Positions 1 through 29,308 of a stretch of DNA of 64,000 nucleotides are shown one piece after another. The translations under genes and the position numbers were made by a program. The stretch covers positions 16,457,950 through 16,521,949 of the forward strand of contig NC_058502.1 of the NCBI RefSeq assembly GCF_020382885.2. Reading direction: 5' to 3'. The notes under the pieces are model-generated. The model worked only from the letters and a program-made list of their open reading frames with translations, did not search any database and was not told the DNA's origin. The stretch comes from Scatophagus argus (taxonomy: Eukaryota; Chordata; Actinopteri; Scatophagidae). Position 1 is the first letter of the stretch. Each line of letters opens with the position of its first letter.

Positions 1-409
1 CAGTAGCGTGCGTCAGCTGATGCGTAGCGTTACGTAATGAGCACGGGGCGGAGGAGCGGAGGACGGAGGCTGGTTCTCGCTCTGGGCTCCAAGCTGTAGC
101 TCTCAGCAGCTTCCTGCCCGCCGCCGATCCCGACAAACGGCATTCTCATCACTGATCATGTGCCTCGCTCTCGGACTGTCTCTGGCTCTGCAGCAGGAAG
201 TTAGTCTTGTCTTCCTCCCTCTGCTTTCGCCTTTCCCCCCTTCTGGGCAGCCCCAGTGACAGCCTTATTTTCTTCCTCTTCTTTTGCCGCGGCTCTCACC
301 TCTTCTCTGAGAGCCGACAGAGACCGGCGTCTAGCTCCGGCAGAGGCCCCCTCCGCTCCGCTCCCTCCTCCTCCTCCTCCTCCTCCCCAGCGGCCAGGGA
401 GAACAGGTC
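1..409 (+). promoter_or_regulatory. gpr137b promoter and 5' UTR region
   Basis: This GC- and CpG-rich stretch precedes the gpr137b start codon. It contains the palindrome TTACGTAA at 30-37, a bZIP-type (PAR/NFIL3-like) site, and a GC box GGGGCGG at 45-51. A (CTC)n-like pyrimidine tract lies just before the start codon. The transcription start cannot be placed from sequence alone. An upstream ATG at 158 opens a 33-codon frame that closes at 259. Confidence 0.6.
158..259 (+). other. upstream ORF in the gpr137b leader (33 codons)
   Basis: ATG at 158 opens a short Leu-rich frame beginning MCLALGLSLALQQ and ending at TGA 257-259, about 150 nt before the gpr137b ATG and without overlapping it. If transcription starts upstream of 158, this could tune translation of the main frame. 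The peptide looks signal-like, but nothing shows that it is conserved. Confidence 0.3.
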
Positions 410-790
410 ATGGAGGCCTCTGTTAAGGAGAAGGAGCCGTCGCCGATGGACAAGTCCTTACCTCTGCCTACCTTGAGCCCGGCCGTGCCCCCCTACGTCA
501 CTCTGGGCCTGACGGTTGCCTACAGCGTTTTCTACTCCCTCCTCTTCATCTTCGTCTACGTCCAGCTCTGGCTGGTCCTGCGGTACCGACACAAGCGCTT
601 CAGCTACCAGACCGCGTTCCTGTCCCTGTGCCTGCTGTGGTCGGCCCTTCGCACCGTGCTCTTCTCCTTCTACTTCAAGAACTTTGTCACAGCCAACACT
701 CTGGGGCCCTTTCCTTTCTGGCTGCTCTACTGCTTCCCTGTCTGCCTCCAGTTCTTCACCCTGAGTCTCATGAACCTTTACTTTGCACAG
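410..790 (+). CDS. gpr137b: gpr137b exon 1 (residues 1-127)
   Basis: Runs from the ATG to a GTGAGT donor at 791 and ends in phase 0 after NLYFAQ. It encodes the cytosolic or luminal N-terminus and the first three membrane segments. Confidence 0.95.
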
Positions 791-3700
791 GTGAGTGAGC
801 AGGTTTGGGTGTTGTGTCGTACCATGACAGGGTTTCATGTAGCCCAGCGTGTCTGCATCTGTTGCGAGAACAGTATTGTGTTCATGTAGTTTATAGCTTC
901 AAGAGATCTGATTCAGAGTCAGAGCCCTCCAGTCAAACAAGCGTTTTACTAGCAGCGCGTTTCACTTGGCTGCTTGTCTTTCTGTATGCAGAGCGAGGTC
1001 TGTGATGATAAGTTTGACACCTGAAGGCTATTTTCATCATCCATCTGCTGTGTTGAGGCAGTCATTAAGGGCAGGGTTTTGAAATCTTACTAGCCATAAA
1101 AGTTATTACTCCAAACAGAGGTTTTTATATGCCATAAAATGGCATAGATGACCTCATTTGACCTCTTCGCACTGTGCAGCCTTTGGACAAAATGCACACT
1201 GAATTCCAGGAATAACATGAAATTGTATAGTATATCATCACTTTGATATAATAATCTAATGATTACTATTAATATGTCGCTTTTTTCTCAAATACCAAAT
1301 GAATCATTTGGTATTCTGAGAATAGACAATAATTCAAAAGGTCACAAGAAACATGTCACAAGTTCCCTGACCTCAGTGTGTGCTCATGTTCTTACTTTGT
1401 CCTACCAACAGTCCGTGGTTTCCGAGCACACCAGCAGATTTTTAACACGTTTATTTGAGAAAAGATTATCACCTCACATCTGTACCGATGCATATCAACA
1501 TGTGTACTGAATGACATGATGATCTAACTGATGCTCAGAGCAATGAATTATATTACATCTAAAGGGCTTAAAACAAAACAACTAACAGCTCATTTTGTGA
1601 CTTTATTACAATCCCAGTTGGCCTTAAATCCAAATTTTGAATTTGAAGAATTGTGCAAATTAATAACACATTACAATAACGTAACATGTCAGAGTAAAAG
1701 TTTTCCCTGGACGTATCCAAAGCGACAAATTGCTTAAGACCCTCCAAGGACTGTCCAGTGAATACAACGTGTTGCTGTCAGGGCAGTACACGCTCATTCA
1801 GATGAGTTACAAAGGGCAGTGCAGTGAATCATTCCTCTATCCAAATATCCCATAAAAGCTAATCTGGGCTCTACCTTAAGCTTATCTTTAGTCTAATCCT
1901 CCTGTGCTGCTTTGAATCACAGTCGCAGGTTTACAGCAAGGCACAAAGCATCACATGTTGTGTGTGACCAATCTGAAATCCAAGACTCTGCTTTTGTCAA
2001 TTGCGAGGTTCCTGTTTCAAAACGAGCGTCGTGTTCCGGACAACAAGAATGCAGAAGTGAAAACAGCCTGCCGAAGTTGCATGACGGATTTGCATGATGC
2101 AGGACTTTTTTTTATTTCTTTCTTACAGGTGATTTTCAAGGCAAAGTCGAAATATGCACCAGAGCTTTTGAGATACAGGCAAGACAAGATTTCAGTTTTC
2201 AGGATTTCATTTTTCATTGAATGATAGTTTTATATTAATTTGGCAAAAAAAAAATATGTGTGAACAAATTTGGACTGTGGTCATTTTTTGAGGTTAATAA
2301 TATATTTCTCTGTCTTCATTTCCTGACCATCAGGCTGCCGTTATATCTGCTGTTCCTGTTCATCAGCCTGGTGTTTTTAGTTGTGAATTTAGTATGCGCC
2401 CTGCTGGTGAGGATGTCCTCTGCAGAAACCCACACCATTGTGCTTGTGAGGGTCACAATTAACGACACACTTTTTGTCCTGTGTGCCATCTCGCTCTCCC
2501 TGTGTCTTTACAAGATCGCTAAGATGTCTCTGGCCAACATTTACCTGGAGTCCAAGGTAAGAAACAGTAACTGCACCAAGACCTCAAATCCAGTAAGAAT
2601 CGAGGATGAGCAGAATACACGCGGCCTCTGTTCTGTGTAAATAACATCAAGATGCGCTTCTCCGTGTAATTTATGTTTTGTACATATGATTAGTGATGTG
2701 TTGTTCATATGCATGATTGGTTGTACTGTGATGTATTCGCAAGCTGGAAGTGCAGGACAGCTGTCTTTCACACTGACCAACAAAACACAAGGTACTGTGT
2801 TAATGTAAAAAGAGGTCGTACCTGAAAATGAAAAACTAAAACTATTCTTACCTTCAGTTTCCTTTCAGATTATGCCTCATTCCTGCCTGACTGGTTTATG
2901 TATGTGTGTTTTAATACGCAACCACTTCTCTCCAACCTTTCAGGGGACATCGTTGTGCCAGGTGACCGTCATAGGAGCCATCGTCATCCTCCTCTACACG
3001 TCCAGGGCCTGCTACAATCTGGTCGTCCTGGCACTTTCAAACAAGAGTATTAACTCCTTTGACTACGACTGGTACAACGTTTCAGACCAGGTGAACAACC
3101 AGGAGTTGTAATGCCTTTTCCTTTCAGGTTTAAAGGAATAGTCAGGCATTTTGGATTATGCTTATTTGCTTAGAAGATTGATACCACACTCATATCTGTG
3201 CATGAAATATGAAGCTAGTCGATTAACTTAGCTCACTGTTTAGCACACTATAACTCTTTTGTCTTGGCAATATAGAAAACAGAAGTGCAGAAACAACAAG
3301 TTGCGTTTTTATTGACGATGACATGCTGTAGCTGTGTGTTGCCTGGTGACTTGGTCTGTGACTTCCTTCTTACCAGGGAATCAGCTTAGACTCTTTAGAC
3401 TCTTTTCAGCTTTTGGCTATAGCTTCATATTTACTCTGCAGACATGAGGCTAGTATGAATAATAAGTCTCTCAAGAACTCTCAAGTGTAAGTGTCTCAAA
3501 TGTGTTTCCCAAAATGTCCAAGTGTTTTGAATATTAACATGGTTTACCCCCCCCCTCTTGTAGCATCAAATAACTAATTAAAACCAAGCTTATCAAAACT
3601 GAACAATTGAACATACATGAGTGTGATAAGAAGCACCTAAAATGACAGGAACCATCTGTGGGGAAAAAAATGTACTAACTGTGTACTTAATTTTTGGTTT

Positions 3701-4860
3701 TGTCCATGTCCCCTGTGCTAACATGACCTGTTCTGCACCCAGCCGCCAGGGGGCAATCAAGATATTTTGGCTTTGCTTTTGGAGAGTTCTCATGTCCTCA
3801 GTTTTTACATACAGTCAGTGGCTCAGACCAGTTGATCTCGTTGATCAAGTGTAATGTGATCTACCCGCTTCGCGTTCTCAAGCAAATGCAACTCTTTACA
3901 TGTGTCCGTTTTGTCATGAAACCTCAGAGCACCAAATTTATGTCAGCTTTGGCTTTCATGAGAGAAAGCTGAAAAATGACTTTTTGTTTTTAGAAAATGT
4001 TTGGTGGTTGCATCCCTTGTGATGATTACAATAAGAAAATATAATTTTCTCCATCTCTTGGCGAAACCGTATGCTGTTGGAATATTGAATAAAATGTTTT
4101 CTTCGTTTTTCAGGCAGATTTACAGTCTACTCTGGGCGACGCTGGCTACATCGTCTTTGGAGTGATCTTGTTTGTGTGGGAGCTGCTCCCCACGTCCCTT
4201 TTGGTTTTTTTCTTCAGAGTCCGGCAGCCTAACCAAGACAGGGTGAGCTTGCAATTACCCTTGTAGGGGTTGTGAGATGGTTAATAGGAAAGCAGATGAA
4301 AATATGCTGTAATTCTACTACACAAAATATCTGTTTTAAGTTTTTTTTTTTTTTCCTTGTGATATTCTGAGTAGTTTTATCATTCCAGGCTTCTAAAATT
4401 GAGTCTCTGCTATCACATGACAGATATATACACCAAGTGACAAGTGTTTGTGAAAATGATGTGAAATACAGTTAGAAGGCTTTATAATGTAAGAGACTAC
4501 CATTTTGTTTATTGTTTGCTGGTCCTGCAGAGTGGCTCTGGGCTTCCTGGTCACGTCTTCTCTTCAAGGGCCTATTTCTTCGACAACCCACGGCGTTATG
4601 ACAGTGATGACGACCTGGCATGGAGCGTCATGCCTCAGAACATCCAAGCCAGGTAAAAACACCACGATCTAATCACGCAAACACTGCACACAAAACAGTA
4701 GAGATGTCATATTTTAATTGGGTGCTGGTTTATTTGTTCCTCCAGTCTGGCTGCAGACAGCTATGAGTGGGGGAGCCAAAGCAGTGGCATTAGTGCCTAC
4801 ATCGGCGGGGACGACAGCTACCATCGCCCTCCTCCTCCAGAGGAGCTCAGCCATTACTGA
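410..4860 (+). CDS. gpr137b: GPR137B (TM7SF1), lysosomal seven-transmembrane protein, complete, seven exons
   Basis: The product is an integral lysosomal membrane protein. In mammals the family promotes Rag GTPase and mTORC1 activity at lysosomes. Exons are 410-790, 2129-2178, 2334-2556, 2944-3090, 4114-4242, 4531-4652 and 4746-4860. They join in frame to 388 codons, close to human GPR137B. I see hydrophobic segments near residues 29-57, 68-90, 101-125, 145-169, 180-206, 222-248 and 276-302. Family-typical stretches include [29 protein letters not shown] (exon 6) and [10 protein letters not shown] (exon 4, with N-glycosylation sequon N263). The start at 410 has a purine at -3 and G at +4. Intron 2 has a GC donor (AG/GCAAGA). 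The soluble tail is short and acidic, ending EELSHY. The paralogues gpr137 and gpr137c are less likely because the N-terminal and exon 3-4 sequence best matches the B form. Confidence 0.95.
791..2128 (+). other. gpr137b intron 1 (1.34 kb)
   Basis: A standard GT-AG intron, AT-rich. I see no other gene or recognisable repeat in it. Confidence 0.8.
2129..2178 (+). CDS. gpr137b: gpr137b exon 2 (residues 128-144)
   Basis: A 50-nt exon after the acceptor TCTTACAG, encoding [16 protein letters not shown] plus two bases of an Arg codon. The following bases GCAAGA form a GC-type donor. Only this junction restores the frame with exon 3. Confidence 0.92.
2334..2556 (+). CDS. gpr137b: gpr137b exon 3 (residues 144-218)
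   Basis: Acceptor ACCATCAG, donor GTAAGA. It carries membrane segments 4 and 5 and ends at NIYLESK in phase 0. Confidence 0.95.
2944..3090 (+). CDS. gpr137b: gpr137b exon 4 (residues 219-267)
   Basis: Acceptor CTTTCAG, donor GTGAAC. It encodes [15 protein letters not shown], membrane segment 6 and the loop [10 protein letters not shown]. Confidence 0.95.
3131..3520. mobile_element. palindromic non-autonomous element, copy 1 (gpr137b intron 4)
   Basis: The left arm (a GGAATAGTCAGGCATTTTGG-like start, then AGAAGATTGATACCA and ATATGAAGCTAG) recurs inverted at the right end (AGCTTCATATTTACTCTGCA to TTTCCCAAAATGTCC). This is the layout of a fish MITE-like element with long terminal inverted repeats. 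Related copies lie at 34026, 46999, 54555 and 57630. It has no coding capacity. The family assignment is from memory. Confidence 0.6.
4114..4242 (+). CDS. gpr137b: gpr137b exon 5 (residues 268-310)
   Basis: Acceptor TTTTTCAG, donor GTGAGC. It encodes [19 protein letters not shown], which is membrane segment 7. Confidence 0.95.
4531..4652 (+). CDS. gpr137b: gpr137b exon 6 (residues 311-351)
   Basis: Acceptor TCCTGCAG, donor GTAAAA. It holds the conserved tail block [20 protein letters not shown] and ends in phase 2. Confidence 0.95.
4746..4860 (+). CDS. gpr137b: gpr137b exon 7 with stop codon (residues 351-388)
   Basis: Acceptor TCCTCCAG. It completes the split Ser codon, then encodes a Ser/Gly-rich tail ending EELSHY and TGA at 4858-4860. 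Confidence 0.93.
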
Positions 4861-5580
4861 CCGGAGCACACGGTGACTGACTCCTGCTGACCTGTGACCA
4901 TTGTTTTAAAATGAAATTTGTATATTTTTGCACAGTCTCTCTTAGTGACAAAGGCACATGGGGCTGAAAGTTGCCTTCTAACTCAACGTGTTCAGTTTTC
5001 TACTTAGTCTAGAAAAGAGGAACTAATAGACTTTTCTCTCTGCCAGTATATGAAGGTCCTTTGATGGGACATTAATTTTGCACACCGCTTGTACAAAGTT
5101 TGATCCAAGTTTGACTGCTCTTAAAACATTTTCATTGTATAGTTTATATCGAATACTGTTTAATATATTTCCTGACTTTTGTAATATGTACTGTATTACT
5201 ATTTTATGTCTTGTCTGTGTTCTTTTTCATAGAGATGTGGTTTATATAGAAGAGATATTCATTTAATTCATATTAAATAAGTTTAAATGCTGTGAAAAAT
5301 GCAGTTTGGTTTTAATATCACACCACACACACTATATTGTGCTCACATTTTGGAAATATATTTCTAAAAAGTTAACTGACATTGTTCACAATCCTGTGAA
5401 CCAGTTTCTGCTGTAAAAATCCCTTCCTGTCAGACAAAAAGTACAGTATCATATTTACATAAATGAGATATTATGTCTTCTTTTTGTACATATTGTGTAT
5501 TTATAATTTTATCCTTCATATTTTTTTTCTAATCCTTATTTTTCTAGACTTACAAATAAAATAAATATATAATGCTTTCA
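4861..5580 (+). other. gpr137b: gpr137b 3' UTR
   Basis: AT-rich sequence after the stop codon. The best polyadenylation signal is AATAAA at 5555-5560, directly followed by a second AATAAA. The cleavage point is inferred to lie near 5575-5580. Confidence 0.65.
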
Positions 5581-7046
5581 GTCAAACTTAACTTTAACTG
5601 TGTGTTTTGTCTTTGACATTAAAGGAATATTTCTTTGAATTTCAGCAGAGTGGCAGAACAAAAAGACCAGCAAGCCGGACATGTTTTGCACTCCTCACCA
5701 TTTTATTGATGAGCTGTTAACTAAAAGCACTGATACATTATGTACCATGGAAATTCGCAGATGCTAACTCTCTAATATTGAGCAAGTAAGTGATTATTCA
5801 TTTACAAAATAAGAACATTCTCACAGTGTGCTTCTGAGGCTTCATTTTAGAGACTGTCAGAAAACTTTTTCGTTGATTTTTTTAAATATTAGTGACTCAT
5901 TTTATTACAGGATGACTTTTCTGTTATTTAATGCAGAGAGTGTAAATATAAAACTCAAAGACTGGAAACAAATAGCTGTGGTAACTACTGTAGAATATAT
6001 AACCTCAGAAAAATCAGTTTGCAAAGCCATTTATATAATTTCATACAGTTACCAATTGGTCAATATGCTAAAATGTTTAAATCAATACAGCACTGACAGA
6101 ATAATGTAATATTTTAACCAAGTTATCTTATTTTCAGTCAGTGATCACTGATGTAGTAAAGACAATGATACAGAGGCTGTTAACTGTGGACAGACTTTGC
6201 TGTTGAGGAAGTTTTTCTTTCCCTAAGTGTGATGGGAATTTTACTATATGATCCAGAAAATGAGAAAATATAAGAGCTGCAATACACTGTTGGCCTGCAG
6301 AGGGCAGCATGACACTGCATGAAACAGGACAGCGGTAGAGGCAGTTAACATACTGCAGTGTCCCTTAACCACAGCCAAGATTTATTTTTCCTCCACAAAT
6401 CAGTGCTAATTTAAATAAGATGTTGTATTTGGGGAAAAGCGGAAGAAAGAAGACCACAAATAAAAGTCAGTATCTACTGTGCTGCAAATGAATGAATTCA
6501 AAGTAAGACCAGTGAGTTTCTGTCAGAAAAATGGTGTTTTTAATTCAGATCATTCCTCATATTATTGCAGACCCAAGCACATTTGGCCATACAGTAGCTC
6601 ATAACAGCTGATTCCATGTGAAAAGCATAACACATAAAGCATATGCAGAACACTGTACCTTTAAGGAATTAACTGCAAAAACAAATAGATGCAAAAGATG
6701 GAGATTCTCTTTGAGCTTAATTCTCGTCTTAAGTGATTTTCCAAAAAACATCTGCTGCTGTAACATAAGCCTTCTCCACCACGGAGGTGAAAGGAAAAAA
6801 AATCCACACAATCCCTTTCAGTACAACGTCATGACATTCAAGGTCCATTGGGTCGGCCCAGTTTGCTGAAAACGAACAGAAATCTTTTTGTTTGCTTCCT
6901 CTCCATAAACATGGATCTTCTCTTCACTCATTCAAGCAAAAGTCTGCTGTTTTGCCATGTAAAACACACACACATGCGCTCTATAGGCCACTTTCTTAGG
7001 ACAGAGCACTTAATGGCTGTTTGTAGAGGGGTGTGCAGGATTCCCA
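5581..7046 (-). other. egln1: egln1 3' UTR and convergent spacer
   Basis: Lies between the convergent gpr137b and egln1. Minus-strand AATAAA signals (TTTATT on +) occur at 6381-6386 and 5702-5707, so the egln1 3' UTR may be about 0.7 or 1.3 kb long. No other gene is visible. Confidence 0.5.
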
Positions 7047-26084
<19,038 letters not shown>

Positions 26085-26560
26085 GTTTGCGGCTACAGTG
26101 AGTACGCTGCGCCTTTAATTCCAATCCTTCACACGCGCCCTGCTAACCGACAACTTTGGAAACGATCCACTGCCTCTGCCACGCTACACCGAGCGAGAAG
26201 GGAAGCTAAGACTCAATACCTCGCCATTTTAGCACACTTACTTGCTCTTCATATCCTGTATCAGTGAAATAATACGACATTGTGTGACCTGGGCCGAGCG
26301 TTTTGGGCTGGGGCTTCAGGAGGCATTTCTGCTGGCTAGCTGTCGGTTCGAGGGTACTGCATGGCGCCGCTCGGTGTATGCTCAGCCTCTCTGTGGGCCA
26401 GCCTGCCGTGACGTCCACACACTAGCACCGCCCCTCTCTCGCCTCCTTCACGGGCTGTCGGGCAGACGAAATTCACAAAACGGGTCAAAACTCGTGGAAA
26501 TGTATGAACAAAAGTATTGGGGCACCTCACCACTACACTAACAGGGACTTTAATGATATT
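26085..26560 (-). promoter_or_regulatory. egln1 5' UTR and promoter region
   Basis: Sequence upstream of the egln1 ATG on the minus strand. It contains a GC box (CCGCCCC on + at 26428-26434) and a CRE-like TGACGTCC at 26409-26416. I did not find a convincing hypoxia response element core with its usual partner here. The transcription start is not placed. Confidence 0.45.
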
Positions 26561-26765
26561 CAAGATTCAAGATTCAAGATTCAAGATTCAAGAGTCTTTA
26601 TTGTCATTATGCAAGCATAACGAAATTTTGTGCAGATTCTCAGCTTCAAAACACACTTATAAATAGGAAAATAAAAAATTGCACACCTTAGAAGAAAATA
26701 TAAAAATATAAAATACAAAGTACAAAATGCAGAATACAGAGTGAGGTAGATAAAACAAAGTGCAC
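26558..26765 (-). mobile_element. L2-like LINE 3' end with 7-bp tail repeat
   Basis: On + there are about five copies of ATTCAAG (26558-26595), followed by AGTCTTTATTGTCATTATGC and an AT-rich stretch. Read on the minus strand this ends ATGACAATAAAGACTCTTGA and then TTGAATC repeats, the classic L2/CR1-clade 3' terminus. The left boundary at 26765 is approximate. Confidence 0.6.
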
Positions 26766-28960
26766 TAGTGCCAGACTATCGCATTGTAAATACACAAACA
26801 TTAATGTGGAATTTTCCAATAATATATATATATACACTGCTTAAAGCCCAGTTTGTTAAAAAATCTTTTCCAAATGGGAATTTTTACTCTTACAACAAAA
26901 TGAGTTTCTTGCTTTTTGGCTTTGCCACCTCATCCAGAGTCTGTGTAGAGCTACACGTTCATTTTGCAACACTTACCATAATAGTGGTAGCACTTCTAGC
27001 TGCATAGGATCCAAATTGCATACATTTGCACAGAAAGCAAGTTTTCAAAGCATATGGAAACTGTGTCAACAGCTCAAGGACAGCTGATGAAGCAATACAG
27101 TTTTGACTCATCATTGTCAACATCACTGACAGGGGTGGGTCAGATTACTTTGAATTGAAGTCAGTTACTGAATACAAATTACATAGCAGTTTTTACAATT
27201 ACTATACATGAAAATTCAACATTTGGGTTACTTAAAAATCAAATAATAAAAATATTGCACTAATAAACTAAAAAAAAATGGATGCAGCCACAAAAAAATG
27301 TAGTTCCAAAATGCACAGTGCAATGCAGTGTATTTTGCATATTCTGAATTTACAATTTTTCTAATCAAACCAGCCTTACACAGTACACAGTTCTGGCACA
27401 AACTGCAGGTGTGTGTGTGTGTGTGTTATGTAACATATAGGTGCTGTTTATTTTGCATAATTTTTTTTCCTGCTGTTTTTTTCTAAAATCAGAGGCCACA
27501 AGGGAAACCTCAGTCAAAATGTCAATCTTCCACTTTCAATGTAAATAAAAAGGAATTAAAAACTCTATTATCCATTAACAGTCATTAAGAGAGCAGTTGT
27601 TTAAAAACCTTGTACCTCAATCATTCATTAGTTAACAGTGCCTTTGTTCTTATAAAAAGTTTTGTCTTTAAATTGTAATATTTTAAAGAACTAATTAGAA
27701 TGTAGTAAAATAATTCTTGACGCTGTAACTATGACTTCTACACATTTTTTCCAATCTAAAATGTCTTTAAATTGTAATATTTTAAAGAACTAATTAGAAT
27801 GTAGTAAAATAATTCTTGACGCTGTAACTATAACTTCTACACATTTTTTCCAATCTAATGAGGCTGATTAAGATTACTTCTCTCGAGTAGTCTGACTACA
27901 TAACCACATGATTCATCAACCATAATTCAAAAAGTGGCTCATTGCGGCTTGATTTTATTTAAATTAATACAACATTCCGAAAAGCTTTACAAGAACAATC
28001 ATATTGTTATTTACTTAACAGAGGCATCGGAAAACGTAGCGAGTGCAAAGCTCGAATATAGGAGCTTGAGGGAAGCTCTTGAACTCATCATCACTTAACG
28101 TCATATCAGTGTGTTTTTCCCTCATTCCTGGCTTGCGCGTGTGAAATTCCTTTCACACAACAAAAGAATATTTTGCATAAAGATGTTGCGGTTACGACAC
28201 TGTTAGTTTGTGGGCGGTGTGTGAAGCTCGTGATAACGATTGAGAGGGACTTAATCCCACTATCGGAATGCATATTGTAATAAATTGTCGTTGTATTTTT
28301 AAGAATCATAAACTTGTGTTCAGATGAACACGATAGCAACATTTCTCTTGTCTATCGTTCATTATTGCACAAATAAGTGAAACGGGTGTGAATGACTGGG
28401 GGTGTGCTGTGCAGAGGCAAAGCGCAGGCTCAAGTTGGCACCCGTCGTGTGGCACGTACACAGTCTGCAGGAGTCCCTGGAGGAGGGGTTACTGGAGAGA
28501 AAAGAGTAATCTGATCAAGAAAGGTTGGATGAAACATGCTTTAATGGCAACAAATGACACAGGCCAATCTAGTGTGGTAGCCTGGAAACGACTGGTTGCT
28601 CAGTCTGGATTTTACGAAACAAAGTGTTTTGGCAGTAAGGGTGGGTCTGTGAAAGTTCCTACTGAATACGTTTAAAACAAGAATATGCCTCTACCTAGTA
28701 GATGCAGTGTTCTTGTTAAGTATGCACGACAGTGAATGCTTCATAAAATAATAATAAAAAAAAAAAAAAAAAAAAAATCACAAGTGCAAATATGTAATTG
28801 GTTTAATTTCAGGAAGACCTTAAAGCTTAAATTAAACCATTAATTGTTGCCGGCAGAATAATTTAAATTATATGTAACTGTTTGAATTCTTTTAAATTTT
28901 TAAAAAAGGAAAATTGGGAAACAAATGCCAAATTCTGATATGCTACTACATTTCCCATGA
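26766..28960. other. divergent intergenic spacer between egln1 and tsnax
   Basis: AT-rich spacer. It holds a short (GT)n at about 27408-27426, a 99-bp tandem duplication at 27664-27861 and a poly(A) run at 28755-28777. I see no supported gene. The 95-codon frame starting near 28388 has no recognisable features. Confidence 0.65.
27664..27861. repeat. two-copy tandem duplication, 99-bp unit
   Basis: A unit beginning GTCTTTAAATTGTAATATTT at 27664 is repeated at 27763. The copies differ at one clear position (ACTATGACTT versus ACTATAACTT), so the duplication is recent. It has no coding content. Confidence 0.9.
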
Positions 28961-29292
28961 CGCACAGCTCTTAGTTTCCTGTTACGCGTGTAAATGGCGC
29001 CAAAGCCCCGCGACGAATGATGGCCAGAAAAATGCCTGTTGATAAAAATAAGTTAATAAGATTACTGTCACATTGTAGGATATTTTGACTTTATTCAGTT
29101 TGTTTAATATTGTTCGGAGATCTCAACTTTTGTGTGTTAGCAGACCTGTTTTGTCCGGTAGCCCTGATAATTTCTTACAGGTGCCTCGTTACATTTGGTC
29201 GGCAGCACGGACATCAGTGGTTAAAACAGTTCAGATTTAACCCTAACCGAGCTTAAAATATCTAGATTTATTAAAAAAACAACACTGGAGGC
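28961..29292 (+). promoter_or_regulatory. tsnax promoter and 5' UTR region
   Basis: A local CpG cluster (GACGCACAGCTC, TTACGCGTG, AATGGCGCC, CCCCGCGACGAATG) lies about 250-320 bp upstream of the tsnax ATG, in otherwise AT-rich DNA. This is consistent with a TATA-less housekeeping promoter. AAATGGCGCC resembles a YY1/E2F-type element. The start site is not placed. Confidence 0.45.
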
Positions 29293-29308
29293 ATGAATAA
29301 GCGAGAAG
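29293..29308 (+). CDS. tsnax: tsnax exon 1 coding part (16 nt)
   Basis: ATG AAT AAG CGA GAA G, then GCAAGT, a perfect GC-AG donor. Joining to exon 2 gives [13 protein letters not shown], comparable with human MSNKEGSGGFRKR. No GT donor nearby gives an open frame. Confidence 0.75.

Noticed and set aside
458..838. 126-codon minus-strand frame over gpr137b exon 1
   Set aside because: It is the shadow of the real plus-strand exon; it crosses the splice donor and resembles nothing known.
28388..28675. 95-codon frame between egln1 and tsnax
   Set aside because: It has no recognisable motif or splice context, and the length is expected by chance.
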